NCBI GenBank assembly: GCA_963070105.1
Contig: OY718808.1
Location: 6,549,738 to 6,613,737, forward strand
DNA: 64,000 bases
Direction of reading: 5' to 3'
Source: Litomosoides sigmodontis
Lineage: Eukaryota > Nematoda > Chromadorea > Rhabditida > Onchocercidae
Positions 46,053 to 60,044 of the stretch are shown here, one piece after another (position 1 is the stretch's first letter; every line of letters starts with the position of its first letter). The translations under genes were made by a program, and so were the position numbers. The notes under the pieces were generated by a model. That model ran no database searches. It worked only from the letters and a program-made list of their open reading frames with translations, and was not told where the DNA came from.

Positions 46053-48340
46053 CTCTCTCTGCGTTAATTGATTACTTTTTACTTCTCCCGACAATATCAC
46101 TCTCTGCGCTAAAAATTCTCGCCCTCATCTCTAATTTCTCGCTACACAATTTCACTAATATCACTGATCATAAACTTCACTTGCTCTCACGAGAAAGAAA
46201 TGCATTTTCCGTCAATCGGTTCAATCCAGAAGGAAGTGTTAGAAGGTAAAGTGACCGCCGTGAACGAGGACGGGAAGTGATCGGCTGTGATCGATGTCGA
46301 TGTATGAGCTCTTTCCGCAAATCCTTCCGCTCCGCAACCGCTGAAGGTAACGTACGAAATATATGGCAAGCAAGCAGTGCCGTCTAACACAAACGGATAA
46401 GTGGGTGGTAATAATGGCTACTGTGGCTATTGACGCTACTAAAAGCGCTACTGACGAAATGATTTAAAAGTATGTTAAAGGGCAAAGGCCATCGGAAGTT
46501 AGTGGACTTTTTGTCCACCATTAGTAAGACTTTGTCAGTTAAGAGTGACACCCACCCTGACTGCATTAAATTGAAAAAACTCGTCGGAATGCTGACGTAG
46601 CTAAGCAAAGAAATAAATAATATGAAAAAGTGCTTGCAGATGCACAGAGACAGACATAAAAGGACGAGTAATTGAGATGTCATCGACGGAGGATGACTGA
46701 GTTGCAGACAATAAATCAATGTAAATATGTTTAGTCGTAACTTGCTGCGTGTATTAGCTTTCAGTTATCTCTACGTGAACATCCTACGTTCGACGTGATG
46801 TGTGATTCCCTCTTCACCTTTGCTTAATTGTATTCTATGTTTTGCGTCAATTATTCCATACAGAATTGTTCACTATTCTCATATTACTCAGTATGATCAT
46901 CACCCTCGCGGAAAGTTGAGTAAATTATTTGCTATAAAGCAGTAAGAAGCGAAAAATGAAAGCCAACAAGGTACACGTACACATAAACATAGACGACGAA
47001 TCTACGAGCTGATCCAGACATTCAACTCACACACGCACGCGCACGCGCACGCACAGAATATATATTCTTGCAGAGAGTAGGAAGTTGCGGTTATAAGGGT
47101 GAGAGGAATGGGAGTGAAAAGCTTAGGAAGCCAAAAAGAGGGAAGGAAGAAAGTTCGAGCAAAAATTCGCTTGAAAACAGAAGAAGGAGAGAAGGGAGGA
47201 GGTGCGCCTGGGAGAAGTAATTTCAAGGATGAAATATTGCAAAGTTTGTTGAGAAGAAGAAATTTTAGCTTTCAAGATGAAACGGCGCACTATAACAATC
47301 CTCCCACATTTCACGGGAAATTTCTAGCATTTTCTTTTTTGTCAGGCGGAAACGAACAGCTGAAAATTTAAAGAAAGAGAAGTCAATTCTATCTTTATTT
47401 TTTTCATCTTAAACTTCTTGGACAAGCAAACGAAGTTGATCGTTGACAGAAATGAGCGGAAAAGGAAATTCTCGCGTTTTTGCTCCACATTTTCCGCCAC
47501 TTCCTTCATTTTCCGCCTTAATTATTACCGCTCTTTGAAATACAGTGATGATTGCACCGCGATGATATCGTCGTAATATGTCCATTTCATCCGTTTCGGT
47601 ATCAATCATTTACGTGTTTTTTTTTAAGATTAAAATCACGTAGTCGCCAAAACTACTGCATTATGTGTTTTGATCTTTTCATTATTTGAATTACTCCGAA
47701 AGGAGTCTAATTTCACACCTGTATTTTTCTATCTGAAATACAACTCATTTTTTGAATTGAAGTATTATTGATAATAAGAATCTGTAATCAATGAGTTAAA
47801 AAGCGAAAAGCTTGGCAACCGGTAACTTCTTTTGCGCAGGCAAAATTCCCTTACAGAAGGGGAAAGTCAACAAACAGTGAAGGACAGAATTTCATTTCAG
47901 TAATTCAAATGCTTCCCGAAAAAAGCCATCACCACCAATATCACTCTCTTTTTTCTGAGTTGCAAAAACTACGGGAAAAGAATGAATAGACGGAAATCAC
48001 AAGTTTGAAAATGACCGATTTGAGAAAGGAAAAAAGGTTTCAGAACAGAAAAAAAGAGCTAATTAGACATTACCATAAATATTATAATGTCAAAGTTTTA
48101 AATTGTTCTTTTCAAATTTGGAAGAGTTCTAAAGTTCGAAGGAAAGCTTGTTGATATTATGCAAAACAAAGGGAATACGGTGCTTTGAAAAAAACATTTT
48201 TTTAAAGTGATAGATGTTACTGTAGGAATTTTTTTTCTTCAAAAATGAAAATATTTGAAATGAGGGAATTTAATCTAAATTTAGATGAAAGGTGAAAAAT
48301 AATGTATTTAACAATGTGATGCCATAAAACTCATACATAC

Positions 48341-48371
48341 AAAGTGAGAGAGAGAGAGAGAGAAAGAGAAG
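48341..48371. repeat. (GA)n microsatellite
   Basis: This is a GA dinucleotide run with one AAAG interruption near its end. Confidence 0.9.
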
Positions 48372-50003
48372 GAATGACTAAGAAGGAAATGGATAAGATG
48401 GAAGCTGCGCAAAGAAATGAATTACATTTTGTATGAAAGGGAGAATTGTTGTTTAACAGATAAATTCTCGTGATAAATTAAACTACCGCCAGAAGAGGAC
48501 CGGTTTAGCGAATTGATAAAATAATTGCTTCTTATAAGTATCCATTCAACCACCACCAATGAAGCATTTTTCGACTTAATAGACAAACATTGGCTGGTAA
48601 GAGAGTCTCACTTTAATCTCTGGTAATTAGTTGAAATGGTACTTTCGATACCATTAGGTTAAAGCAAATGATTGTCACGCAAAGTTAGCAAAATCGTTCC
48701 TTATTGCTACGTTAACAGATCAGACGTGTTTAATTCGTACAATAACTGTTGCTTCACAACTACTACACTTTAGTAGTTGTCCCTATTATTCTCCGTACGA
48801 TACAACAGTAACAGTACTCTGATATCAGCTGATATCCCAGTGATAAGATAAATGTTGCAGTTGTTTTAGAATTCTAATGAGAATTAAACATTGCTAAGGT
48901 TATTCCTGAACAAACGAAATGTGCGTTAAATGAATTAAATGAATGAACGGACCGACACATTTGAAATGCTCCATCCTTCACTATTTAAATTAATGATTTT
49001 ATGTAACATTTTAAGAAGGCGATGATTAATATCTAAAAGATTTTTGCACATTTACTTTAACAAATCAAGCAGTTTCAGAGGGAGCAGAAAAAGTGTGGAA
49101 TTAAAATTTTTATAAAACAAGCGAACTTCTAAGATCAAACACCAATGCGGATTATCAGCCCGACAACGATTCGTATCACTGAAATGCTAAATCTAGATTT
49201 CTGAATAACTCATAGGATTACTGGATGACTATGATTTCTCTAATAACAATTTGACAGTAGCGATTTTTTCTAAGTTATGTCGCTGGGTGGAAATTGTTCG
49301 AATCGTTAAATCGTTCATTAAGCGTTATGTGCAAAGCACAATGATGTCGATCTACACCAGCTTACGCCTAACTTATCCTTACCAAACTAACGCCAATAAG
49401 TTAAAGTAGTTTTTTGCAGTTACTGTCACCCTAAATACCACTCATTCTATCGGTCTTCTTTTGTCAAAGATAATTTTTTTTTGAGTAAAAGCGCCAATCG
49501 CACAATTGTGAACTGCTAAACAACGCCTGTTGTAATGATATGCATGAAGTAGATCGTTGGTACTGTTGGGATCATTTATAAATTGTTGAATTAAAACTTA
49601 GTCCATAAGTCATCCGTTCCTCTGACTCACTAAACTACGTAATTTCTCTTTCAAACTTTTTTTTTTTAATTTCTTATTGATTTTGTGGTAGCAAAAAACT
49701 CTCCCTCACACACAGAGCTCACTTCGATATGAAAAAGAGTAGAAAAATTGTGGAAATGGATGGATGAGCTGAGTAAAGAAGAACGTTGAAAGCAATGCTG
49801 TGAAGCCAACCGTTTGTTTGTCTACGAACGTCGTCGAATGCCTTTTTTTTCCTCTTTTTTTTTCAATCGCTTCGAAAAGATTTCATTTCAAACTAACAAT
49901 CCATCGTACACACTAATCCCTTCTCTTACTTTTCACCTCTTTTCTCCTATATTATTGATCAGAGAGATTGCAATGTAAAATTACTCGTTGAATGGACGGA
50001 TAG

Positions 50004-50151
<148 letters not shown>

Positions 50152-53100
50152 ATACCTCTCACCTCTGTGCAATAAATTGAAATTCGAAAAAGAAGGAACG
50201 AAAATGATGAAAAATGCTTAAAAATACATTGGCTATAAAAAGAAATAGTGAAAAGAAATGTATCGATTACTTGAAAATTAGCTGAAAAGTTTCATTCGAA
50301 ATTTTAGCAGTTTTGGAAAACGTTTTCATTTCATCAATTCAACTGCGCCATCTGTTCCACCAACGATCCTCAAAAACAGCTGTACTAACTTGAGTGTTTG
50401 ATGGATAGCATTGCACTTAAATGGCTTACAACCACCCACCTACCAACTTATTGCTTCCATTTCATCAGTTCCCATTTTCACCATCAAAGGTTATCGTCAT
50501 AACTACTACGTGTCATCCCTTCAGTCTTGAAGTTTTGAAAAAAAGTGAGTCATGAAAATCTTAAAGAATAAACAAACTGACTAGCAAAAGAATAGAGAAA
50601 TTCATTTTATTTTTTGTTGTGAATAGAAGATAGAAAAAAAGAAATGAAATTAATGATAAAATTAGATGCCAGTTGGAATTCAACTTCCAAACTTACAAAT
50701 CTTAAACTTTCTGTCGAAGAAGCAAAAAACTGCTTGAATTATACTCGTCACATTTTACACGCTTTTCAACCTTTTTTTTCGTACAAGTAAAACTGCGTAA
50801 ATATGCTCCACCTAATTTACGTTTTCCACTTTGCACCAGTTAGTACAAAAATTGATCAATTTCAGATCAAACACTAAAATTTCAAGAAAAAAAACTTTGA
50901 TTAAAAAAATAAACATTTTGACGATTTGAATGAAATGTTCGAAAACGCAAACTTTATAGTCTTGCTATGTCATTGATCAGTCAATATTGATCAATGTTTG
51001 GCGGATGGACAAGGTCACCGACGACATGACGTCTTTTGCATTAAATTGTGCAAAGTGTCCGGCATTATTCTGTGAGCAAAGTTCATCTTAACAAAATCCA
51101 AAATGCTTAGATCATCGCGCATCTACGAGAAGTGTCGTCGTTTACTACAACGACGTCCGTTCAGTCATTCCACGCCCCACCGTTTTCTAATTTGAGGATT
51201 TTTGTGGCGCTGCCAACAAAATTTCGGTGGAAATTGTATTTGAAAATGAAAGCAGTTTGCGATATGACAGTTGCCAGCTCAATAATTTAAAATTCCTTGG
51301 TTGAAGTGGTGCGAAGCTAAGAAAAATAAGCCTAAACTTGGCTACCAATGTAACTTCAAAATGCTACACTTTCAGCATAGGACGTAAGTGAGCGAAGCGA
51401 AGTTCCTAAAATTTCTAGAAATAACATAACGAAGGAAATAATTAAAGGTAATGTTGTAGCGGTGGGAGAGCACGAATTGCTAAATTTTTGCTGTAAATTC
51501 TATACAATATAGTTAAGCGCAATCATTGCAGTCGTCAGTCGTCACTGTTCAAGTTGCTTTGAAAGGAAACAAAAAAGGGCAGTGAAAAAGTTTGTAAGAG
51601 ATCAAATGAAAATAAATTTGATAGAATTTAATTCTATAAATTCGAAAACAAACAGAATGGAATAATTGCTTGCTACAATTAAATGAGTCGCAACTATGGG
51701 ATTTAATTATGAGAGAATTTCAGGACAGAGTTTCCTTCACAGCGAAAAAAAATGGAGAGAGAGTGTGGATGGAAGATGAAGAATATCGGAAACTGGTCGT
51801 CGCACTCACTCATTGAAATAGTTGTTGGTCACAGAGTGAAACGTAGAAATGAGAGAGGAGAGGTTTGTTTCACTGTTCATAAATTTATTCCAACTGAATA
51901 ATGTAACCTAAACTTATGCTATGCTTCAGTCTCCTGAAGTCGCCAATCGCGAAATAAGTGATCAATGAATGGCCTAACGATGCTATTTGAATCAAATTCA
52001 TCAATTTCAAAATTTAAGAAATAACTTTGAAAATTATCGTAGCATTAGTTCTCCAACTGTATTAAATTCCAACTATGAGCATTCTCACAATCGCAAAATG
52101 AAGAAGTATGATGTGGCTGAAGCAGTTTGTTACTGAGTACAAAAAAAAATTACCAGCTATTGACTACCTAAGATTAGACTGTAGACTGTAGATGTGAAAT
52201 GATGAATTAGTTTTTGTAAACAACCTTTACAAAGAGAAATTTAACTATCCCAGCAAATCACTATCACTTAATTGACTGTCTAATAAATTGTAGCAATGAT
52301 GCAGGAAGGAGTGGTATAATGGCTGTCCTGAGCGAAACCATTCTTCCTCGAAGCAATTGTTTCATTAAAAAAAAATTTCTCATCACTCCGATAACATAGA
52401 TTGATCATGCCGGGTCACTCATCCTCTCGGATAGCAACTCTTTGACCTCCACTGTTTCAGTACTTTCCCTTCCGATAGCACAAATGGGTAGCCTTTCCTA
52501 TCAAAGTTCCAATTTCTAAATTCCTTTCATGTCTTCCATGTGATGTATAGTGATGGATTTTAATGATAGGTACGCATTTTGATTAAATTCATGCATGAAT
52601 CACAACACAGCAAACATTCTCTCTCCGTCTCTCTTTTTTTTCATTTAGAGATTTTATTTCATTCCGAAAAGGAAGCCCTCCCTCCCTCCCTACCGTTCCT
52701 CAAATAGTTCCCTTATTTCTGTGTAAAAATTTGAATTCACTAGAAGAAACTTGAATTATGTCGAAAGTTGTTTTTAACACTCAGCTTGACAAACTTGTAT
52801 TATTCAACTGTGATTTTTTTTGATAATTACGCTAACAGCCACACTTGAGGGAAAATACTGAAATGGTTTTGAGGAAGAAATCAAAATTATTAGAAAATGA
52901 ATGCCTGAAAATTGGCAATTATGGAGAGCAAAAACGTGACCTGACATTCGCTATGATCATAAGTAATGCGTTAAGTTGATAAACTGAATTATAAGCGTAC
53001 ACATCAAAACCAAGGCCACTTCAAAGGCTATTTTTGGTCCATTATCGCCGTGCAGTTTTAAGCACCCTCGGAGCATAGAGCTGGATGAATGGATAGACAA

Positions 53101-56100
53101 GCACCCAAACACACCAACGAATTATACTAATTTCAATCCAATCCCCTTGCGTTACTCCACGTCCGTCACTAATGCCTTATCATATTAGCTAGATTTTCGA
53201 AACCAAATTATTATATGTAATCCAATACAGATTAACTGGTCAATCAATATAAATTAGTTAAATTTGCCGGTGCCCAGCACATCTGTGCACGAACCGTTTT
53301 ATGAACTAAGCAATAAATTTCTCACTTTCAAGAAATTCTAATTCTACATGCCAATGTCAGCCAATAGTGAAGTTCCAAAGTTCTTCATGAAATCCTCGAT
53401 GCCATACTAGAACGATAAGTGTAAGGAAGAAATAACTAAGTGGTAATGAAGTCCCCATACCAGATAGCTCTTATTTGCTGTTTTATATGATTAAGCGAGC
53501 ATCAGACGTTTCTTCCTGTTCAATCCTTAACCTCAAACCTCAGTCCATCATATTTCGAATCATGCTAACCAAAGTCGCAGAGATTACTAGTTTTGTTGTC
53601 GAAGGAAATTAAAACACAAAGAACCAGAACCATTCGAAATACCATAAAGAGAAATAGAAAGAAGTGAAAATCGTGAGAAATGAATTTTTCGGTATTCATG
53701 CAAAAACTACTACAATTCATTTTATTTGAAAATGTAGAGATCTACAAATTAGCAAGATGAGTTTTAAAACGCTGTTTAACAGCTCGATCAGAAAAATTTC
53801 CCACGTATTATTCCACAACATTGAAGGCACAACAAAAATTTAACTGTCGGAAGCTTCAAAGTTGCTGAGATCAATGCCGAAAGACAATAAGCGCAACAAT
53901 GCATAGAAGGACGTCTTGAACAATAAACCCGTACGAAGATGTATACCCTGCTGGCTGCGTAACTATAATGACCAATGATTTCAATCTGAAAAATGTTGCA
54001 CAATTAATACACTCTAGGTAATTATCAAAAGGCAAATGTTAGAGTAAAAAGTTCAAACAATGAAGTGCTAGCACTATTTCTTGAAATTCCTATAAAACAA
54101 TTAGTGGGCTATCCCACAGAAAGATCCAGAAAACTGAAATTTACAAATGATAGAAAAAACTTCTCGAAATGTTTCATTTGAAGCAAAGAAAACGCGCTCA
54201 AGGACCATCATTAAACTACCATACATTAAGGCCATCAAAATTAATCTACAAACAACTTCAAGAAGCACGCCTCATTCAATTTATGCAAAAGTCATCACCT
54301 GTACAGCATTCCGTAACATTAAAATTTTATGTGACATTTCCTGACTGGAAACAGAAACAAAAGAAACAGAAAACAACTGCGACCAAAATTAACAAAAAAA
54401 GTGCTCACCTCCAGATACAATTTAACGCGCTGAAATGCTTCATAAAAACACAATTTCCGGTTTTTCAAAAACTTTTATTTATTAAAAGGAAATGGAAAGG
54501 TCAACAGACATAGGAACTGTTTTCATTACGATGACAATACCAAACGACAATTTTTAGAAGAAAAAGGGGTTAATATTTTAAGAGGAACATAAATTTGAAA
54601 ATGTTGCACTGCGTCCATCATCTATATGGCTCATGACCACTGCGATACCACTAACAATATCACCATCGCGAAAGCACAATGGGACCAACTGCCATCCGTA
54701 ACATTTCAACATCATCCGCTTTCATAACGCCTATATCGAAAATAATTCATTACGAAATCAGAAGCATGTTTAAATGATACGACAAAAAGATGAGCTGTGT
54801 TGCAATTTGTAAAAAAAAATCTTCTGCAGTAAGAAAAACACGGATTAACAAGATACAACGGACCTACGTTTATAACTATTTATGTTTTGAAGAAAACTAA
54901 AACAGACAAAAGAGACTGATATCCTAAGACATTAATTACTTCATCCGTGACAAAATCTTATGTCAGCTAAAGAACTTAAATAAAAAGGCATAATTATATG
55001 CATGCACAATTTAAAGAACCCCACAAAGGGAAACTTTTTCAACAATCATGTTCCAACAGCAGTGATAACCTCTACCTTCTTCAATGAAATTTTTTCGACT
55101 ATTTTAGTTTATGTCTAACAAGAAATGTATTTCAACATATAAAAGCTCGTTTTACCTATATTTCGGCATAGGAATCACTGCTACACGATGTTAAAGCTCT
55201 TTTAAAGCTTCAACTTAATCTGTTTTCATGTAAAATTATTTTAATAAGAAGTAATGTAAAAATGAAACATACTGAGATTCTTTTAAAAAATTCAAATAGG
55301 ATTTCGAGTAGTAAGTAAAAAAATATATGTGAGAAACACAAAGACAGAAGTGGAGAAGTTCCATTTCAATATATAACATTTCCTTAAATTCTTTACCCAG
55401 GAAGACAGGATCAAGAAGATAGAATAAAAATTTCTTTAAAATGAGTGGGACAGCAAAATACTGAAATGTGTTACTGATCTTACTGTAAAAACAAGGAACA
55501 TAATTACCGATTTAAATTAGTAGATTTAAAACAACTGTCACGTCAGATGAGGACTGTTTAGTACTAGCATGTATACAAAAGCCATAATGAAACAAAACTT
55601 GGGCCTACCATAGCAAAACCTTACTCCACTTACACAGCTATCACGCACATTAAAATGGAGTGAAAACGGTGGAGTAACGTTGGCAGAGACATCACTGTAA
55701 GGACTTCTTACAAAAAACGTATTAAATATTAAATATAGAGAGCACGTTTAGAGCATTAAGACGATTTCGCAAACAATTTAATCCCTCGAAAAGAGATTCT
55801 GTAAAATGAATTCAAAATGATCCCTTAAATTTATAAACTGTTCCATTAGCAAACGTTATTACAATTCGAAAAGACTGAAGATCCATTACTAAGCAATGAA
55901 ATTCTTACAAGCCACAAATCGCAGTACGAATTAAGGAAGCTAAGAAATTCTTACATGAAATAAAAACTATGAACGACTCATGTTTTGCTTGGATGCAACA
56001 ACCTATATACCGCTGACAGACGGTTTTTTCTTTAAAGCGTAGATGTGTGCAATTACGATTTGCGAAAATTTTCAATCATTCCACTACATCTATGAAAGTT

Positions 56101-56336
56101 ATGAGATGCAATTTAGAAGTTACAATAGGAAATTAAAAAGAACATACCTGATGAAGTGCAAGTCGACTCCAGGAGAACGCACAAAACATCTTGAGAGAGC
56201 AGTGTGCCACAGTTGTAAGAAATGAATGAGATGAAAAATACACATAACATGAAGAGGCAAAAATTCGATTATTTAGAGGAAAGGAAAACATGATTTGCTC
56301 TTATTCACTGAACACGAGTATGATGACGTTCAACAA

Positions 56337-58921
56337 CTAATATGCACGTCGACCTGATGAAGAGGAATGTCGTGGTGAGTAGTCATAACGCTCTCGGGAA
56401 CGGGATCGACTTCTGGATGAGCGACGATGTCGCTTACGAGACCGTTCAGATGGAGATCGCGAACGATCACGATTTGATCGATGCTTACGTGAAGATGAGT
56501 TGTATGATTTACTCTCTATCCCATTCAGCGTGTCCTGCAAACTTTTTTTCATAGGCCGCATATGGCAATCACATGTGTCAAATTTTTGATAATAATAATT
56601 GCTGATGACAAACTTTAAGGTCCAAAAATAAAACCTGCAATGAGGAAATTAGAACTTTGCACCGATCATCGTTAGCAACACGACTTTGCCGAATAAGCGA
56701 TATCGCAGTAACCAAAGTTTCAATAGCGGATGCATAATCATTGGCGGCAGCATCACTTACAGCACGCGTTATAGCTGACGACGAAACAGTGCGATTACGA
56801 TTCATTATTTCTTCAAATTCAGCTTCCGACACTCCCTCGATGCTGCAAGGAACTGATGCTGGTCCTGTAATATCTTATATTCAAAAATGCACGACTATTA
56901 TCCTCGAATATATTAATATGTACTAATCAAAATTTAATGTGGGAATCTCTTTAAGTGATTTATATAAGTTACTTTAGATATTTAAATATGGAAATAAATA
57001 CCTCCTCCGTAATTCTGACGATACACTTGTGGATTAATGTGGGCACCTGGCGGAGGAAAGGAAGGAGGAGGGTGTGATGTAGGTGGAGCACCGGGTGGAG
57101 CCATTCCAGTCACTGGTTGTGAAGTGCTCGATGGACCTGCTGGTCCAGCCGATGACATTGGTGGCAGAGCTTGAGGTGGCTGACCAAAACCAGGAGGTGG
57201 TCGATTCATTGGTGGAGCGCCCGGCGGTGGTGCTCCTGCTGAAAAAGGAAAAGCACCCACATAACACTAAACACACAGAATCGGCTACATTTACACCTGG
57301 CTGATTAAATGCTTATATTTCTACATACGGATATAGCTTACCTGATAATTGGACTTGCGGTATGTTTGGCGGTGGGGCACTCAAATTGACCGGTGGTCGT
57401 GCTACGTTAAGTGCGCCAAGCGGAAGAGGTTGTGAGGTTGGCGGAGGGCCACGCAACTGCGGAGGCTGCTGATTAGGTGGCAATATTAGTGCAACTTGAG
57501 CTGGTGGACGTAATGACGGCATCGGTGGAGGAACCTGAAAAAAATCACACTACTAAAACTCTACAAACCTACTAATACACATGGTAATTATGCTTAACAT
57601 TACCTGAACCTGTGGTCGCAATGGCACAGGTGGTGGCATAGTCATTTGTCCAGGCTGTAATGGCTGTTGTGGCGGCATACCGATACGGATAGTACCAACA
57701 AACGGTGTTTTTTGGTCATCCTTTTTGGTATCTTTTTTATCATTTCTCTGAAAAGCACAAAACTTAAATTAAATAAATCATAATAAAACTGACAGTTATA
57801 TATGTTGGACAAATGTCTTACCTGATCGACTCGTCTCGTTGCATCTTCGAATTTTGCCAGTGATGCTTTTGTGTATGGGAGAACGACAAGCTGCTGACCA
57901 TGAAGTGTTTTTTGAGGCAATTTTTCCATAACCGTTTTGACTGAACTTTCAGCAGTGAAAACTGCTAACGCAAAGCCCTTACTCTGCCCATTATTGCGAT
58001 TTTCATAAAACTTAATATCGATTAAATTTGTAGCTCCACAAGATAAAATGATCGTTTGCAAATCAACATCAGTTGTCCACCACGTCATGTTACCTGCAGA
58101 TAACGACAATACATATACATTTGCAAATTATGTATGAATCAGTTTTCTCTTTTATTGCATAAAAATATTCAAGATTTCACTCTATTTCATTTATGTATTG
58201 CTGTTTTTTATGTACGAGTGACCTGTTCATCCCACATTACATTCAATGCATTTACTAGAAACTGACCTTTCGCAACACACCTTACAAGCGCGCATATCTA
58301 ATCATATTTGTCTTACTTTTCATGTACTGAAATGCGGAATAATTTGACAATTTTTTGAATAATCGTTAAAATTTGAATAAAATTAGGAATAAACTACCTA
58401 TATAACAACAGTATCTTCGACCAGTGTTGTTTTGATTTGCACCAAGTGCTGGAAGAGCCTTTGACTGACTTCCTTGTGGGGTAGCCGCGATGTTAGATTT
58501 TGCAGGCAGTGACTCTGTTTTCACAGCCTGCCCAGATGGTTCAATTGCAGCATCGTATAAATCTGTATCATTTACTTCAGATTTCACTACTTTTGCCTCA
58601 TCTGCTGTATTACCATTTTTCGATGCGTGACTGTCTTGTCCATCCCTGCACATAAAAATCCTTTGCTTTGTTGAGGAAATATTGAATAAAAAGTTAAATG
58701 ACACAAGTATCATCCTACCTGCAGCATTCTAGCAGAAACAAATAATCCCCTGAGCAACAGTAGTAAACAGATTGAAAAACTGTGGAAAATTATTAAGTTC
58801 CTCACTTAGTAATATCCTCGTCGTCATCACCCAGCACATCACGTTCACTGAAGCGAGTATCAAGCTCACCGTCGCCATACAAATCAAGATCATTGTCTGG
58901 CTGATCTAGGATATCAGCCAT
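56337..58921 (-). CDS. CPSF6 (cleavage factor Im, large subunit)
   Basis: Eight minus-strand exons join in phase: 58921-58806, 58645-58398, 58093-57822, 57747-57604, 57534-57342, 57238-57002, 56864-56635 and 56534-56337. They give 545 residues to TAG (human CPSF6: 551). Order: an acidic head ([19 protein letters not shown]); an RRM at about residues 110-190 with RNP2 [26 protein letters not shown] and a final exon block ATRRVDQ; a long Pro-rich middle with GFGQPP; a conserved helix [13 protein letters not shown]...[26 protein letters not shown] block; [21 protein letters not shown]; and an Arg/Ser tail with RSRSRSRE. In animals this protein pairs with NUDT21 (CFIm25), binds UGUA sites and steers poly(A) site choice in the nucleus. 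The ATG is 30 bases after a TTTTCAG acceptor, consistent with trans-splicing. The C. elegans counterpart is named cfim-2 by my recall. Confidence 0.96.
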
Positions 58922-60044
58922 CTTTTAGAGAATTTAGTCAATACAATTCTTTTCTGAAAAGAGTTTAATCGTTCACAACCAATCAACCGGTTTCGGAATA
59001 TAAATTCACTACTAATACTTCAGTCCTACTGATTTCAATTACAGTGACGTAAAAAACACGAGTATGGAAAAGCTTACATCAGCACGCACCATGTGCGATT
59101 GAAGGACAATCTACCAGAGAAGTAAAGCAATACCTTCGTGAGAAGCATGTTCAAAATAAACACTGAAGGCTTATGTCATGTAACATTCAAAGGACATGTG
59201 GTACTACCGCTCTATTAAAGCCTATCCGGACAAATTAAAAAATAAAGGAAGAAAGCTAGGTCCACCCACAGACTTCCTTCTCCATCCTTTTCACTCACAC
59301 TCGAGCACAACTAAGCTATCCTACAAACAGCAGTGCGAACCGCGCACCACGCAAGCACCACGCCACCTGGCACACTCCCAAATGTAGCGATCGATCGTTG
59401 ACACGCTGTGCAACTTTTTATCCTACCCGTAAATCGTTTAGTGCTACATGTGGCTTACCATGTGTTGGAAAGAATTCAGTCGTATGTCCGGCCGCGGTGT
59501 TTACTTTGTGTTATCTCGAGGTTACGTACGGATCTTTTTTGGCATGTGTCTGTGAATTTCCTTTACTATTTACTGTTCGGGCATTACGGTAGTTGGAAGA
59601 AGCTGTAAGGAATTGATTGGCACCTCAAATATTTCCACATTACTGGACAACGGTTTTTGCGGGATTACCGCGATGAAAGGAAAATTTGTTGAAGTATTCC
59701 GTTACTGATTAGCAATTCAAGACACATTTCTCCCCTCGTGCCGTGTCCTCAAACGTCTTTCGATTTTTAAATGAGATTTTTAATTAGAAAGAAGAAATCA
59801 GTGAAATTGCATGGAAAAAGCGCACTATGCTTTGAAAATTGACAAAGGAGAAGCCTTAATGAAGTGTAATCTGCAAGAAATATGTTTGAACAACGAAGAG
59901 GATTTCTTCACGTTAGCCGTTATATGCAAGTGAGGAAGAATTCAAGCTGATAAGAAACTAAATAGCATTGGTTATACTTACCTCGTCTCGATATTACAGT
60001 CATCAATTGATTTATGAGCATTAAGTAAATGTACATTCTGTTTT
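58922..60044. promoter_or_regulatory. Divergent promoter region of CPSF6 and MYG1
   Basis: The two genes start back to back, 1.1 kb apart. The interval holds the 5' untranslated sequence of CPSF6 (acceptor near 58952 on the minus strand) and, on the plus side, possible leader acceptors for MYG1. It is relatively GC-rich around 59260-59530 compared with its surroundings, as is common for housekeeping promoters, and has a GCGATCGATCG palindrome near 59387. Overlapping plus-strand frames at 59196-59608 have no coding support. Confidence 0.5.

Noticed and set aside
46384..46719. 111-codon minus-strand open frame
   Set aside because: It is hydrophobic and Ser/Leu-rich but has no family match, no splice neighbours and no conserved motif.
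54147..54513. Two overlapping plus-strand Lys-rich open frames
   Set aside because: Two frames are open over the same AT-rich sequence, and neither has a domain or splice support.
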